A stretch of 64,000 nucleotides of DNA from Pseudanabaena sp. PCC 6802 (GTDB lineage Bacteria > Cyanobacteriota > Cyanobacteriia > Pseudanabaenales > Pseudanabaenaceae). This document shows positions 16,070-25,824 of this stretch, one piece after another. The DNA is taken from positions 2,290,868-2,354,867 of the forward strand of contig NZ_KB235914.1 of NCBI RefSeq assembly GCF_000332175.1, in the 5' to 3' direction. The translations under genes were made by a program, and so were the position numbers. The stretch's first letter is position 1, and every line of letters begins with the position of its first letter. Below the pieces are notes generated by a model. The model saw nothing but the letters and a program-made list of their open reading frames with translations. It had not been told where the DNA came from and did no database searches.

Positions 16070-18016
16070 CTATATTACAGTTCTTAGTAGATAAGAACGA
16101 GTTCCAGTTTGAGTAGTGCCTGTGGCATCTTGGTAAGTAAATGTGCCATAGGCAGCAACATCACCAAAGTTGTTGATGGCGTTGGCGCGAATCAAAGTGA
16201 CGTTACCACTGTTAAAAGTGGGACGTGCGGTCACCAGATTGTTCAGATCGAACATTATGCCATTTTGCCAGATAAAAGCAGCATCTTGCCCAGATGCATT
16301 TTGAGAGAAGCCAACCACTTGACCAAACTGATTAATCCCAGATGTTTCACCTCGGGAGCCCCCAAAGCTACCCAGGTCGATTTTAATGCCATTCTGCCAG
16401 AGGAAAGGAGAGCTAGTTGCTAGAGAGCCAGTACCATTGCTAGTCCAGCCAATAATTTGACCGACATCATTGATATCGCGGGCAACGCTCTGCTCGGCAC
16501 CAAAAGTACCCAGATCGGTCAGGTTATATTCACCACCAACTTCTTGCCAGAGAGCGGCAGTGTTTATTGTTAGATCGTTAATTCCATCGCGATCGATTTG
16601 TCCGACGATTTGTCCTTTGCTATTGATGCCGCGAGCAGTCCCTGTATCTCCATCTAGATCTTCCAGGTTGACGATCTCACCATCCTCCCAGTAAATGGGG
16701 GAACTGCGATTGGAAGCAGTTGGAGTGGAACCCGGTCCGTAGATATGACGACCAGCAATCCGATTTTGATTGTTAATATCAAAGAAATAGCTCTCTACGC
16801 CGCCAAAATCGGTAATTTCTAAGCTATATCCACCTGATTCAGGTTCCCACCGCGTGGCGCGATCGGTAGACTGCCCTAAAATCTCGTCAGCCGCTCCAAC
16901 AAGAACCGAGCGATCGTTGATGCCATTGACAAAGCCGCCCGCTCCAGGCAGTGTAATTGTCTGTCCGTCGTTGCTGCCACCAACTTTGAGTCCGGTACTG
17001 GGGAGCGGAGCGATCGCACCATTTTGCCAAATGAATCCCTGAGACAGATTAAATGTTCTGGTACCCACTGTTTGGGTTTGACCAGTTTCCGAGCGCCCTG
17101 AAATTTGACCTAGATCGTTAATTGTATTGGCTCGAACATTCTTGGCATTAGTGTTGAGCGCACCTAAATCGATCGCTTCATAACGATACGGTAGAGTGCC
17201 CGTAACCAGTACTTCCGAGCCAACGCTGACTCCCTTCAGTTTTGCTAGCAGGTCATTGCCTGCCTTAACTAGCGTGTTGCCGTTTTGAGTTGTAAATGCG
17301 AGCGATCGCCCCAACAAACTACTGCCCAAGTACAGGTTGTCACTACTAGCATTGAAGCCAGTTACAGTCACAGAGCCAGAGCCAGCTTCTAGAATAATGC
17401 GATCGATACCACTACCAACAGTAACGCTATCCTCGCCATTTCCAGCACTGATAATGTTGTTGCCATTGCCAGCGGCGATCGTGTCATTACCTCTGCCCGT
17501 GTAAATTACATCATTGCCACCACCCGTAGAAACATAGTCATTGCCTTTACCTGTGAGAATGCGATTATTGCCATCACCAGCGTAGATCGTGTTCTTTCCA
17601 TCCCCGGCATAAATCACATCATTTCCAATTCCAGCAAAGATCAGATCCTTACCAACTCCACTAGTAATAATGTTATTGCCTGCACCAGCATCAATCCCAT
17701 TACGTCCATCGCCAGCGTTAATAATGTCACGCCCACTGCCGGCGTAGATAATGTCATTACCTAAACTACTGGTCACAACGTTGTTACCTTCACCGGCATA
17801 GATCGTATAGCTGAGGTCGTCAACTGTAATTACATCATCGCCTGCTTGATAGTAGAGGATGGAACCCGCACCACTGCCACTACTACCATTGCGATTGGCA
17901 ATTAGCAGCGTATCCAGGCTGGAGGGATCGCCAGTGGGTAATCCCGATCCCATTGATGTGGGGATAGGTAGTCCAGAAACATCATTAGAGGTGTTCGTTA
18001 AGTCGTCCATCGTCAA
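16070..18016 (-). CDS. RTX-repeat plus HAF-repeat protein, probably extracellular
   Basis: A 648-residue protein in two parts. Residues about 50-210 are RTX calcium-binding nonapeptides (GSGRDIINAGDG, GIGNDVIYAGDG and similar). From about residue 275 on there are repeats of about 45-50 residues with INDLGQISG or INNFGDVA and AFIWQNG cores, which match the HAF type of beta-propeller-like repeat. There is no signal peptide, as expected for type I secretion of RTX proteins, but the RTX block is N-terminal, whereas secretion signals of this type are usually C-terminal. Localisation is inferred. Confidence 0.75.
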   Translation of the reverse strand: MTMDDLTNTSNDVSGLPIPTSMGSGLPTGDPSSLDTLLIANRNGSSGSGAGSILYYQAGDDVITVDDLSYTIYAGEGNNVVTSSLGNDIIYAGSGRDIINAGDGRNGIDAGAGNNIITSGVGKDLIFAGIGNDVIYAGDGKNTIYAGDGNNRILTGKGNDYVSTGGGNDVIYTGRGNDTIAAGNGNNIISAGNGEDSVTVGSGIDRIILEAGSGSVTVTGFNASSDNLYLGSSLLGRSLAFTTQNGNTLVKAGNDLLAKLKGVSVGSEVLVTGTLPYRYEAIDLGALNTNAKNVRANTINDLGQISGRSETGQTQTVGTRTFNLSQGFIWQNGAIAPLPSTGLKVGGSNDGQTITLPGAGGFVNGINDRSVLVGAADEILGQSTDRATRWEPESGGYSLEITDFGGVESYFFDINNQNRIAGRHIYGPGSTPTASNRSSPIYWEDGEIVNLEDLDGDTGTARGINSKGQIVGQIDRDGINDLTINTAALWQEVGGEYNLTDLGTFGAEQSVARDINDVGQIIGWTSNGTGSLATSSPFLWQNGIKIDLGSFGGSRGETSGINQFGQVVGFSQNASGQDAAFIWQNGIMFDLNNLVTARPTFNSGNVTLIRANAINNFGDVAAYGTFTYQDATGTTQTGTRSYLLRTVI

Positions 18017-18426
18017 TCAAAACTCCTTTGCCAAGTTTGGCTGTCATTAGGACATGTGAAACTAACTCTTAATTCAGAAAAACACTAAGCATCTCTAATT
18101 AAGAATATTTATTAATAACAAATTATTTTTCAAGACAATTTTCCCAACCCTGAGTTGGTAAAATGCGTCGCAATTATTTATAGCTGTAGACAAATCTGTT
18201 AAGACAGCGGGTGTAGGAGCCGCGCCCCCCACGTAAGGGATTTATCCCTGCACTCTGTCATTAGCCTCTTGGCTATAGCCATATCGAATAAGCCATGACA
18301 TCAGCTTGTTCTTAAGTAGTAATTGAGAACAGTTGCAATTACTGATTAAGGATATAATCATAATTAAAAATTAATGTCAACTATGAATCATAGTTATTGA
18401 TAATGACTTCAGAAACAAAACTTGCT
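18017..18426. other. AT-rich intergenic region with a diverged family B element
   Basis: Between the RTX/HAF gene (minus) and holA (minus) lie 410 bp with no gene. The first 160 bp are AT-rich and probably hold the promoter of the RTX/HAF gene. Element B1 follows. The last part is AT-rich and lies downstream of holA. Confidence 0.5.
18179..18283. mobile_element. Palindromic MITE-like element, family B copy 1 (B1, diverged)
   Basis: TATAGCTGTAGACAAATCTG at one end and TTAGCCTCTTGGCTATAGCC at the other, with a C-rich core. It shares the layout and many positions with B2-B5 but has many substitutions, so it is an older copy. Confidence 0.65.
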
Positions 18427-19413
18427 TTAAGCTTTGCCAAGTAAGGTACATAGCTCTATAAGTGCAGTTTGCAAGGCGGCGGATTCATCCATACCGCGCT
18501 TTAAGCTAAATTCTAATCTCAACAAAATTGCTAGCGATCGCACGAGTTTGTCGCTGGTTAGGAACCTTACCTCTTGCTTGAGGAAATACAGTCGTTTGGG
18601 GTTGCCAATTTCAGCAGCGGCAGCAATTACTTTGTCGTCGCGCTCGCCAGACTCTTGCATCAGCTTGACCCAGAGCCAGGTGCGAAATTGTCCGGTTAAG
18701 GTGGCGCAGATTTTCAAGGCAGCTTCGTTGTTGCTTAATAGTTCAGCTAGTAGTGACAAAGCACGACTGGTGTTGCCCTCGCGGATGGCTCCAGCCAATT
18801 GCAAGCTGTTATGGGCGCTCGATCGCACCAACGGTGCAATATCTTTGGCATTAAGCGGTGCTGACCGTCCTTGGTGCCACAGCTTAAGTTTTTCCATCTC
18901 CATTACCAAACGGCGCGAGTCGCTTCCCACAGACTCGACCATCAGATCTACGCCATCGTCAGTAAGCTCTAAACCAAGATCGGCAGCTAATCGTCTAATT
19001 AATTGCGCGATCGCATTGCTATTCCAAGCGGGTATAGGCGAAAATTCCTGAATGGACGCATATTTTTGCAAAAGCTTGGTAGACTTTAGCCGATTGTCTG
19101 GCTTACTGGGTGTGGTAAACAAAAGATATGAGTTAGGTGGCAAGTGTTCTAAAGTCCTCTCTAGTTCTGCTAACACCTTTTCAGAACACCGCTGGGCAAT
19201 ATTAGTCTCAGACAACCAGGTTAAACGATTACCTATACCCAAAGGAGGAGTTGCAGCTTGATTGAGTCCATCTACGATCTGTATATCGTTAGTTGCAGAA
19301 AGCTTGACGTAGTTAAAGTCTAGCCATGCGGGGTCGAGTAAATCCGAGCGCAGTTTCTGTACGGCCTGTGCTAATTGATACTCATCTTCACCCCAGAAGA
19401 AGTAGGTTGGCAT
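18427..19413 (-). CDS. holA: DNA polymerase III, delta subunit
   Basis: Clamp-loader subunit that opens the sliding clamp. The 328-residue length is usual. The start MPTYFFWGEDEYQLAQAVQKL is typical of HolA, with the later LLFTTPSKPDNRLKSTKLL and ESVGSDSRRLVMEMEKL blocks of the AAA-like fold and the C-terminal helical domain (AALQTALIELCTLLGKA). It is divergent from the sugar transferase gene, with 40 bp between the starts, so promoters must overlap. Confidence 0.9.
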   Translation of the reverse strand: MPTYFFWGEDEYQLAQAVQKLRSDLLDPAWLDFNYVKLSATNDIQIVDGLNQAATPPLGIGNRLTWLSETNIAQRCSEKVLAELERTLEHLPPNSYLLFTTPSKPDNRLKSTKLLQKYASIQEFSPIPAWNSNAIAQLIRRLAADLGLELTDDGVDLMVESVGSDSRRLVMEMEKLKLWHQGRSAPLNAKDIAPLVRSSAHNSLQLAGAIREGNTSRALSLLAELLSNNEAALKICATLTGQFRTWLWVKLMQESGERDDKVIAAAAEIGNPKRLYFLKQEVRFLTSDKLVRSLAILLRLEFSLKRGMDESAALQTALIELCTLLGKA

Positions 19414-19453
19414 TGTATGATTGAAAACATGTGGTGTGAATGCAAGAGGTTAA

Positions 19454-20182
19454 ATGATTACAAAAAGCCGATATGGAAAGGCTAGAGCAAATCGAACGCA
19501 GCTACGGGCAACCGAGCGCGTGATTGCTGCTACAGCCAAACATGTAAGACGACGAGCAGATGCCTATTCTAGTGGAGGGAAAAGGCTCTTCGATATTTTA
19601 TTTTCTTTAAGCGTACTGATCTTATTTTCTCCGATTTACTTAATTATCGCGCTGTTAATCTATATAAACTCCCCCGGCCCCATCCTTTACGTGCAAAGGC
19701 GTGTGGGGCGTAACGGTCGTTTATTTGGCTGCTATAAGTTTCGGACAATGGTAGTCAATGCCGATCGCATTCTGACGGATATGCTCAATACCTGTCCGAT
19801 CAGTCGCGCCGAATATGAGAATAGTTTTAAGCTCAAGGACGATCCGCGTATTACGCCGATTGGCAGATGGCTGCGCGTCACCAGCCTTGATGAGTTTCCT
19901 CAGTTCTGGAATGTTTTGGTGGGAGATATGAGCGTGGTTGGGCCTCGCCCATTAGTAAAGGAAGAATTACCCAAATATGGCGATGCCATCGATCGGGTGC
20001 TTACCATTAGACCTGGACTGACCGGGCTGTGGCAAGTGTCCGGGCGTAATGATATTCCTTATCCGCGTCGCGTGCAGATCGATATGCACTACGCCAAGCA
20101 TCACTGCTTCTGGATGGATCTCTACATTATTGTGAAAACCATCGGCGTTGTGATATTCCCTAAGGGTAACGGGGCTTATTAA
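19454..20182 (+). CDS. Sugar transferase (undecaprenyl-phosphate glycosyl-1-phosphate transferase type)
   Basis: Starts exopolysaccharide or glycan synthesis by moving a sugar phosphate onto a lipid carrier at the membrane. One strong membrane segment (residues about 48-72) is followed by the family motifs YKFRTM, DDPRITPIGRWLR, SLDEFPQFWNVL, MSVVGPRP and RPGLTGLWQVSGRN. It is the short form (242 residues), without the extra N-terminal helices of WcaJ. No other polysaccharide genes are adjacent. Confidence 0.9.
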   Translation: MITKSRYGKARANRTQLRATERVIAATAKHVRRRADAYSSGGKRLFDILFSLSVLILFSPIYLIIALLIYINSPGPILYVQRRVGRNGRLFGCYKFRTMVVNADRILTDMLNTCPISRAEYENSFKLKDDPRITPIGRWLRVTSLDEFPQFWNVLVGDMSVVGPRPLVKEELPKYGDAIDRVLTIRPGLTGLWQVSGRNDIPYPRRVQIDMHYAKHHCFWMDLYIIVKTIGVVIFPKGNGAY

Positions 20183-20240
20183 CCCCATCACCGCGCTTGT
20201 CATTAGCTACGATCTCAATTAAAGCTTTTTAAGTTAGCTA

Positions 20241-20861
20241 ATGTCAGATTGCTTGATTCACCCCATCACGGCTCAAAGTTTTGCCATCATCGATCGCGAA
20301 ATTGGCGAGCATAGTTTTACCGCGCCTGAATATGCCATTGTCCGCCGGATTATTCACACCACAGCGGACTTTGAGTTCAAACAATTAACCAGATTTACCG
20401 ATGGGGCGATCGCCTTCGCCTTAGAAGCGATCGCGCACCGTACCCCGATCGTGGTTGATGTCGGCATGGTCAAGCAAGGCATCGTCGGTTTATTAATTAA
20501 AACATTTGGCAATGAAGTAATTACCGCACTGGACTTTAGTTCCGAGCAAGCAGATCGCGGCGATCGCACCAGATCCGAACTCGGGATGCGGCAATGTATG
20601 CAGGCGTACCCCGAAGCAATATTTGCGATCGGTAATGCCCCAACCGCTTTGCTTGCCCTCTGCCAGCCTACAGATTTTATCTTTACGCCCAAATTAATTA
20701 TTGGTGCCCCTGTGGGGTTTGTCTCTGTACTTGAGTCGAAAGCAGCACTGGCGCGATCGCCCCATCCACATATTCGCGTTGAAGGACGCAAAGGCGGCTC
20801 CCCTGTTGCCGCTGCCATCGTTAATGCTTTGGTGACACTTGCCTGGGAACGGCGATCGTAG
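20241..20861 (+). CDS. cobH: Precorrin-8X methylmutase
   Basis: Moves the C-11 methyl to C-12 in corrin (B12) synthesis; called CobH or CbiC. The 206-residue protein has the active-site His in RRIIHTTADFEF (about residues 35-46) and the conserved TDFIFTPKLIIGAPVGFV and EGRKGGSPVAAAIVNAL blocks. Spacing of 58 bp from the sugar transferase suggests independent function. No cobalamin riboswitch is visible upstream. Confidence 0.9.
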   Translation: MSDCLIHPITAQSFAIIDREIGEHSFTAPEYAIVRRIIHTTADFEFKQLTRFTDGAIAFALEAIAHRTPIVVDVGMVKQGIVGLLIKTFGNEVITALDFSSEQADRGDRTRSELGMRQCMQAYPEAIFAIGNAPTALLALCQPTDFIFTPKLIIGAPVGFVSVLESKAALARSPHPHIRVEGRKGGSPVAAAIVNALVTLAWERRS

Positions 20862-20990
20862 TCGATCGATTTTCATCAGATTGGCGACAAAATTCTTTGT
20901 AGCTCCGCACAAGCGTCCTGCATGGAAGGTGGAGTGTCATTTGCGACGCATTTATGCCCAACGCATAACCAACCCTAGAGGCTCGAATTA

Positions 20991-21095
20991 TATAGCCATA
21001 GACAGATTTGTTAGGACAGGGGGGTGTGGGGGCTGCGCCCCCAGGCAGGGGTGGAACCCCTGCACCCCGTCCTAAGCCTGTTGGCTATAGCTATA
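20991..21095. mobile_element. Palindromic MITE-like element, family B copy 2 (B2)
   Basis: TATAGCCATAGACAGATTTG at the left, CCTGTTGGCTATAGCTATA at the right, around GGGGGCTGCGCCCCC. 105 bp, no coding content. Sits in the 276 bp space between cobH and a convergent small secreted-protein gene. Confidence 0.78.
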
Positions 21096-21137
21096 CCTAT
21101 CAACTTCGAGGTTGAGATGCCAAAGTCTTATGTTGAC

Positions 21138-21464
21138 TTAGTCGCCGTACAATTCCCGATCGAATTTGTGGATGACTGTCATGTCATACTCATCCTGTGC
21201 TTCTGGGCTTTTTACCCTTGTGGTTGGTTCGCTAAGGAGATCTTTCTCTGATTCCAGTACGTCCGATTTTTTCCTAGGGTTAACGATTGTCCGATCTTTT
21301 TCAGTGCTTTTTAGCTCTGTGGATGGTGGGGTGGGGCCATCTGGAGATGGGGTAACTTGGGCGAAAAGAGGAGGGCTGAATGCCAAATTACTAAATATCA
21401 ATGCGATCGCCAGTAAGGAGAAAGCTAGGCATCGCAGTGCTAATTGCCTGAATGATTTCAACAT
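21138..21464 (-). CDS. Small secreted hypothetical protein
   Basis: 108 residues: a signal peptide with a hydrophobic core (about residues 14-33) and an AQV-like cleavage region near residue 36, then a hydrophilic, proline-, lysine- and glutamate-rich mature part ending in DMTVIHKFDRELYGD. It is divergent from ilvD. No family is recognised. Confidence 0.6.
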   Translation of the reverse strand: MLKSFRQLALRCLAFSLLAIALIFSNLAFSPPLFAQVTPSPDGPTPPSTELKSTEKDRTIVNPRKKSDVLESEKDLLSEPTTRVKSPEAQDEYDMTVIHKFDRELYGD

Positions 21465-21615
21465 GGCTGCTTTGTGGTTTGCGTGCGAAGGCTTGCTGTA
21501 ACTGAGTCATGACTAACAGGAGTTTAAAGAATTCCTAATAGCTTCAAAGACTTGTTAATCAATCCTTAGAATATAGGTTTAGTATAAACGATCGCACTTA
21601 AGGATATTAAAACCT

Positions 21616-23301
21616 ATGCCAGATAACCGCAGAAGCAAGGTTGTGACTGAAGGCGTGCAGCGATCGCCCAATCGTGCCATGTTACGCGCTGTTGGTTTTA
21701 GCGATGCAGACTTTCACAAGCCAATTGTGGGGGTTGCCAATGGCTATAGCAATATTACTCCCTGTAACGTCGGTCTTGGCGATCTGGCCGATCGAGCTGT
21801 CGCCGAGTTAAAAGAGGGGGGTGCTATGCCGCAGGTATTTGGCACAATTACGATCAGCGATGGCATTTCAATGGGTACCGAAGGGATGAAATACTCGCTG
21901 GTCTCTCGCGAAGTGATTGCCGACTCCATTGAAACAGTATGTAACGGTCAAAGCCTCGACGGTGTCATCGCGATCGGTGGCTGCGATAAGAATATGCCTG
22001 GCGCTATGATCGCAATAGCACGCATGAATATTCCATCGATTTTTGTTTATGGCGGCACGATTAAACCCGGACATTACAACGGGCGCGACCTTACTGTAGT
22101 TAGCGCGTTTGAAGCAGTCGGTCAGTACAGTGCTGGCGAAATAGACGAGCAGGAACTCATGGAAGTAGAGCGCCGCGCTTGCCCTGGCGCTGGTTCCTGT
22201 GGCGGCATGTACACTGCTAACACCATGTCGTCTGCATTTGAAGCTATGGGCATGAGTTTGATGTACTCCTCGACTATGGCAGCCGAGGATGCGGAAAAAG
22301 CAGATAGTACGGCTCAATCGGCTGCCGTTCTGGTAGAAGCAATTAAAAAGCAAATTCTACCCCGCCAAATTCTCACTCGCCAGGCATTTGAGAATGCCAT
22401 TGCGGTAATCATGGCAGTGGGCGGCTCGACTAATTCAGTGTTGCATTTACTGGCGATCGCCAACGCCGTTGGCGTACCGCTGACGATTGATGACTTTGAA
22501 GCGATTCGGGCGCGGGTGCCGGTGTTATGCGACCTGAAACCCAGCGGTCGCTATGTGGCAACGGATTTGCATAAAGCGGGTGGCATCCCGCAGGTAATGA
22601 AAATATTGCTTGTCAATGGGGTGCTGCATGGAGATGCCCTCACGATTACTGGTAAAACTGTGGCGGAACAGTTAGCGGATATCCCAGATCGACCCGATCC
22701 CGATCGGGATGTGATTCGTCCTTGGGATAAGCCGATTTACACCCAGGGGCATTTAGCGATTCTCAAGGGGAATCTGGCAACCGAAGGCAGCGTCGCTAAA
22801 ATTACAGGGGTAAAAAATCCCAAAATTACTGGCCCCGCCAGGGTGTTTGAATCGGAAGAGGCTTGCCTTAGGGCTATTCTGGACAAACAAATTAATCCTG
22901 GCGACGTAATCGTGATTCGCTATGAAGGGCCAAAGGGCGGTCCCGGCATGAGAGAAATGCTGGCTCCCACCAGTGCCATTATTGGTGCGGGTTTGGGCGA
23001 TTCGGTGGGATTGATCACGGACGGACGATTTTCTGGCGGCACCTATGGGATGGTAGTCGGACACGTAGCACCGGAGGCATTTGTGGGCGGGGCGATCGCC
23101 CTCGTCCGCGAAGGCGATTCAATTACAATCGATGCGGAGGCCAGATTATTACAACTGAACATCTCAGATGCCGAACTGGAGGAGCGCCGCGCTAACTGGA
23201 GACCTCCTGCTCCTAGATATACGAAGGGCGTATTGGCAAAATATGCCAAGCTCGTATCCAGTAGCAGCGTGGGGGCGGTTACCGACCTAAATTTGGGATA
23301 A
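21616..23301 (+). CDS. ilvD: Dihydroxy-acid dehydratase
   Basis: Third common step of valine, leucine and isoleucine synthesis, dehydrating dihydroxy acids with an Fe-S cluster. The 561-residue protein carries the cluster and metal motifs [13 protein letters not shown] and [20 protein letters not shown], a [13 protein letters not shown] block and [15 protein letters not shown] near the C-terminus. The start at [13 protein letters not shown] fits the family. A palindrome at 23340 follows the stop by 38 bp. Confidence 0.96.
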   Translation: MPDNRRSKVVTEGVQRSPNRAMLRAVGFSDADFHKPIVGVANGYSNITPCNVGLGDLADRAVAELKEGGAMPQVFGTITISDGISMGTEGMKYSLVSREVIADSIETVCNGQSLDGVIAIGGCDKNMPGAMIAIARMNIPSIFVYGGTIKPGHYNGRDLTVVSAFEAVGQYSAGEIDEQELMEVERRACPGAGSCGGMYTANTMSSAFEAMGMSLMYSSTMAAEDAEKADSTAQSAAVLVEAIKKQILPRQILTRQAFENAIAVIMAVGGSTNSVLHLLAIANAVGVPLTIDDFEAIRARVPVLCDLKPSGRYVATDLHKAGGIPQVMKILLVNGVLHGDALTITGKTVAEQLADIPDRPDPDRDVIRPWDKPIYTQGHLAILKGNLATEGSVAKITGVKNPKITGPARVFESEEACLRAILDKQINPGDVIVIRYEGPKGGPGMREMLAPTSAIIGAGLGDSVGLITDGRFSGGTYGMVVGHVAPEAFVGGAIALVREGDSITIDAEARLLQLNISDAELEERRANWRPPAPRYTKGVLAKYAKLVSSSSVGAVTDLNLG

Positions 23302-23339
23302 GTTATTGACGCTCCCTTTCAAACTTCCATATCCTGGTG

Positions 23340-23366
23340 GTAAGGTGGGCATTGCCCACCCTACCT
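23340..23366. repeat. Short palindrome between convergent genes
   Basis: GTAAGGTGGGCATTG and its near-complement form a hairpin almost identical to the one at 11088-11114. It lies between the ends of ilvD and the DUF2358 gene, where it could end both transcripts, although no T-run follows. Confidence 0.7.
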
Positions 23367-23379
23367 ATTGATTTTCGAT

Positions 23380-23775
23380 TCAGTTCTGCGATCGCCGGAA
23401 TAGGGCGTGCTGTTTGATTACATCCCAACGCGAACAGTCCCAATAGTCAATGTGAGAAGCTATGAGATTGTCGGCGTTGAGCTTTAGCTCGCTCCAACCA
23501 TCGACTGAGATGCGCGGCTTCCAGGGTAAAGGAGCATCCCAACTCATCGTCCAGCGGGTTTTAATTGTCGTATCATCAACGCGATCGATTTCGTGCAGTT
23601 CTAATTTGAGTGCTCTGAACCAGGTCGTGATAAATCCGATCATTAACTTATAACGACCCAAGCCACGAAATTTAAACACCGGATCTTGAAAGTAAACATC
23701 TTCAGCATAAATGCTGTAAGTCTGTGCGGCTGGAAATTTTTGATAATCCGCTTTGACAACCTCAACAAGATCCAT
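23380..23775 (-). CDS. DUF2358 (NTF2-like) protein
   Basis: 131 residues with the family pattern IYAEDVYFQDPVFKFRGL near residues 23-40, RWTMSWDAPLPWKPRI and VDGWSELKLN; the fold is NTF2/SnoaL-like. The DUF2358 family occurs in cyanobacteria and plants and has no assigned reaction. It starts at ATG 23775 and is divergent from the TA pair. Confidence 0.8.
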   Translation of the reverse strand: MDLVEVVKADYQKFPAAQTYSIYAEDVYFQDPVFKFRGLGRYKLMIGFITTWFRALKLELHEIDRVDDTTIKTRWTMSWDAPLPWKPRISVDGWSELKLNADNLIASHIDYWDCSRWDVIKQHALFRRSQN

Positions 23776-23861
23776 GAAACCTTCTCCAACTGTAGCTTAG
23801 TTTTTCCCCATTCAATATAACAATTCGTTATTCCGATCTAGTGGAAGCTTTGTTTACAATG

Positions 23862-23889
23862 TTTACTTTGCAGATCGTGCTGCTATACT
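23862..23889 (+). promoter_or_regulatory. Likely sigma-70-type promoter of the CopG/ParE pair
   Basis: TTTACT and TATACT hexamers are separated by 16 bp, 25 bp before the antitoxin start. A repeated GTTTAC (TGTTTACAATGTTTAC) just upstream could serve as operator for the RHH antitoxin; that part is inference. Confidence 0.5.
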
Positions 23890-23913
23890 TGAAGCAGAGA
23901 TATAAGCAAAGCC

Positions 23914-24165
23914 ATGACGAAAGAAATTACTATTTCAACTCGCGTGACGGAAGAGATGGCAGAACAGGTGGATCGGCTCTCCGAACAGATTGGTCGAACA
24001 CGTGCTTGGATTTTACATGAGGCACTACAGGCTTACGTTGCTTCCGAACAGGAGTTTATTGATGCAGTTCAAGAGGGTTTAAACGATCTGGCGCAGGGGA
24101 ATGTAGTTGACCACGATCGGGTTGTGGCAGATTGGTCTCGTCGGCGTAATGAGTCTGGACAATAG
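23914..24165 (+). CDS. Ribbon-helix-helix antitoxin (CopG/ParD type)
   Basis: 83 residues. The N-terminal strand EITISTRVTEEMAEQVDRLSE and the helix RTRAWILHEALQAYV form a standard RHH DNA-binding domain; the acidic C-terminal half would wrap the toxin. It lies 5 bp upstream of the toxin and probably represses the shared promoter. Confidence 0.88.
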   Translation: MTKEITISTRVTEEMAEQVDRLSEQIGRTRAWILHEALQAYVASEQEFIDAVQEGLNDLAQGNVVDHDRVVADWSRRRNESGQ

Positions 24166-24170
24166 TACTA

Positions 24171-24449
24171 ATGTCTATTGTCTGGACTACTTCAGCTCGA
24201 CAAGATGTGAATGCCATCTGGGATTTTATCGAGCAGCGGAACCCAGATGCAGCTGAGTTGGTAGAGAGTGCAATTTTGAAGTCAGTTGAAGGGTTGTTGC
24301 AGTTTCCAAAGCGAGGTAAGCCTGGGCGCGTTAAAGGAACGCGAGAACTTGCCCTACCAGGTTTACCTTATGTGGTGGTTTACCTGTTGGCGGAGTCTAG
24401 AATTGTAATTCTGCGGGTGCTGCATGGGGCGCAGAATTGGCCTGGCTAA
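24171..24449 (+). CDS. RelE/ParE-family toxin
   Basis: 92 residues with the fold signature WTTSARQDVNAIWDFIEQRNP, LLQFPKRGKPGRVKGTREL and YVVVYLLAESRIVILRVLHGAQNWP. ParE toxins block gyrase and RelE toxins cleave mRNA; the lack of the basic RelE catalytic set makes ParE more likely, but this is not certain. The last 4 bp overlap the end of the convergent methyltransferase gene. Confidence 0.88.
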   Translation: MSIVWTTSARQDVNAIWDFIEQRNPDAAELVESAILKSVEGLLQFPKRGKPGRVKGTRELALPGLPYVVVYLLAESRIVILRVLHGAQNWPG

Positions 24450-25570
24450 TAGAGTTCGTACTGCATCAACTGGCAGGGAATAGAGCCATTATGCACCGGA
24501 ATTTGTCGCGACGATTTTAAGCCTATCGTGCTGGCAAGCGCTTTATTACCGCTGAGGATATATACTGCCCAGCCCTTAAACCGTTGCTTTAATACGCGAC
24601 CCAGTTGCTTGTAAAACTCGCCCAGCTCGCGATCGCTTCCCAGACGTTCGCCATAGGGGGGATTGCATAGCAATACGCCGCAATCGGCAGGAGGTTCAAC
24701 CCGATCGAGCGCGGTTTGAGAGAATTTCACGTGTTGAGCAACGCCGCACTGCTTGGCATTTGTACGAGCTTGCTGGATCGCGCTGGCATCGCGATCGCTG
24801 CCCAAAATCTTCGCTGGCAGGCGATCTAGCTGGCTGGCTATTGCTTCCCGTCGCAGGCGCTCCCACAGCAGTTCGTCAAAGTCCGGCCAGGTTTCAAACC
24901 CAAAGCGATCGCGAAACAGCCCCGGCGCGATCTGCAAAGCTGTTAAGCTGGCCTCCAAAGGCAAAGTTCCGGAGCCACAGAGCGGGTCGAGAAATGTCAA
25001 ATCCGGCTGCCAGCCGCTTAGTTGAATGAGGGCAGCGGCGAGGGATTCCTTGAGCGGGGCTTTACCAACAGCGGGGCGGTAACCGCGACGGTGCAGACTG
25101 CTACCCGAACTGTCGAGACTAACCGTACAGCTCTCGCGCTCGATATGCACGTTAATTCGCACGTCCGGAGACTGGGTATCAACATTAGAGCGATCGCCTG
25201 AAGTTTGTTGCTGCCGATCGACAATGGCATTTTTAACCTGAAGCGCCGTGAAGTGGGTATGGTTGAGTCGATCGTTCTTACCCGTGGCATTGACTGCCAG
25301 GGTACGATCGGGCGTGAGGTATGCCTGCCAGTCGATTTTTTGAATACTGCGATAAAGTTCTTGCGCGTCGTGGCAGGGAAACTCGCCCAGTTTTAGCAAA
25401 ACTCGAAAGGGAAGTCTAGCCCATAGATTAACGCGGTATAGGAGGGTGCGATCGCCCTCAAATGCCACCCCGCAGAATCCGGGAGCAATCGAACGCGCCC
25501 CCAAGCTTTCCAACTCTTGAGCAGCTAAATACTCCAAACCACGAGCTACCGTCGCAAAATATTCACCCAT
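24446..25570 (-). CDS. THUMP-domain rRNA guanine-N2 methyltransferase (RlmL/YpsC type)
   Basis: 374 residues. An N-terminal ferredoxin-like plus THUMP region (YFATVARGLEYLAAQELES) is followed by a Rossmann methyltransferase: motif I DPLCGSGTLPLEA, GSDRDASAIQQA, and catalytic NPPYGERLG. This is the RlmL N-terminal half/YpsC arrangement, which methylates a guanine in 23S rRNA with SAM. It lacks the second methyltransferase domain of the E. coli RlmKL fusion. Confidence 0.88.
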   Translation of the reverse strand: MGEYFATVARGLEYLAAQELESLGARSIAPGFCGVAFEGDRTLLYRVNLWARLPFRVLLKLGEFPCHDAQELYRSIQKIDWQAYLTPDRTLAVNATGKNDRLNHTHFTALQVKNAIVDRQQQTSGDRSNVDTQSPDVRINVHIERESCTVSLDSSGSSLHRRGYRPAVGKAPLKESLAAALIQLSGWQPDLTFLDPLCGSGTLPLEASLTALQIAPGLFRDRFGFETWPDFDELLWERLRREAIASQLDRLPAKILGSDRDASAIQQARTNAKQCGVAQHVKFSQTALDRVEPPADCGVLLCNPPYGERLGSDRELGEFYKQLGRVLKQRFKGWAVYILSGNKALASTIGLKSSRQIPVHNGSIPCQLMQYELY

Positions 25571-25682
25571 AGCTCAGAAGTATACCGACAAGTTGCCTAT
25601 GGTTGGGCAAAAGTAAGCGAGGTATTCTGGTAGGCTTGAATAACTGATGTAACGAGGAACTATAAAGGTAATTTCTCGTAAA

Positions 25683-25786
25683 TATAGCCATAGACAGATC
25701 TGTTAGGACAGGGGGTGTGGGGGCTGTGCCCCCACGCAGGGGTTCTACCCCTGCACCCCGTCCTAAGCCTAGTGGCTGCAGCTATA
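25683..25786. mobile_element. Palindromic MITE-like element, family B copy 3 (B3)
   Basis: Same layout as B2: TATAGCCATAGACAGATCTG on the left and a GGCTGCAGCTATA right end with one change in the stem. It lies 38 bp before the DUF3386 start and opens a spurious 36-codon N-terminal extension of that frame. Confidence 0.78.
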
Positions 25787-25824
25787 AAATACCAATTGAC
25801 AAACCTCGATCGACAATTATTGAC

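Noticed and set aside
16200-18000. Many near-identical short units that could be taken for a CRISPR array (also in the three RTX genes)
   Set aside because: They are in-frame repeats encoding RTX nonapeptides and HAF units, without constant repeats and unique spacers. No cas gene is nearby.
25717-25824. N-terminal extension of the DUF3386 protein
   Set aside because: These 36 codons are encoded by element B3; the family start is at 25825.
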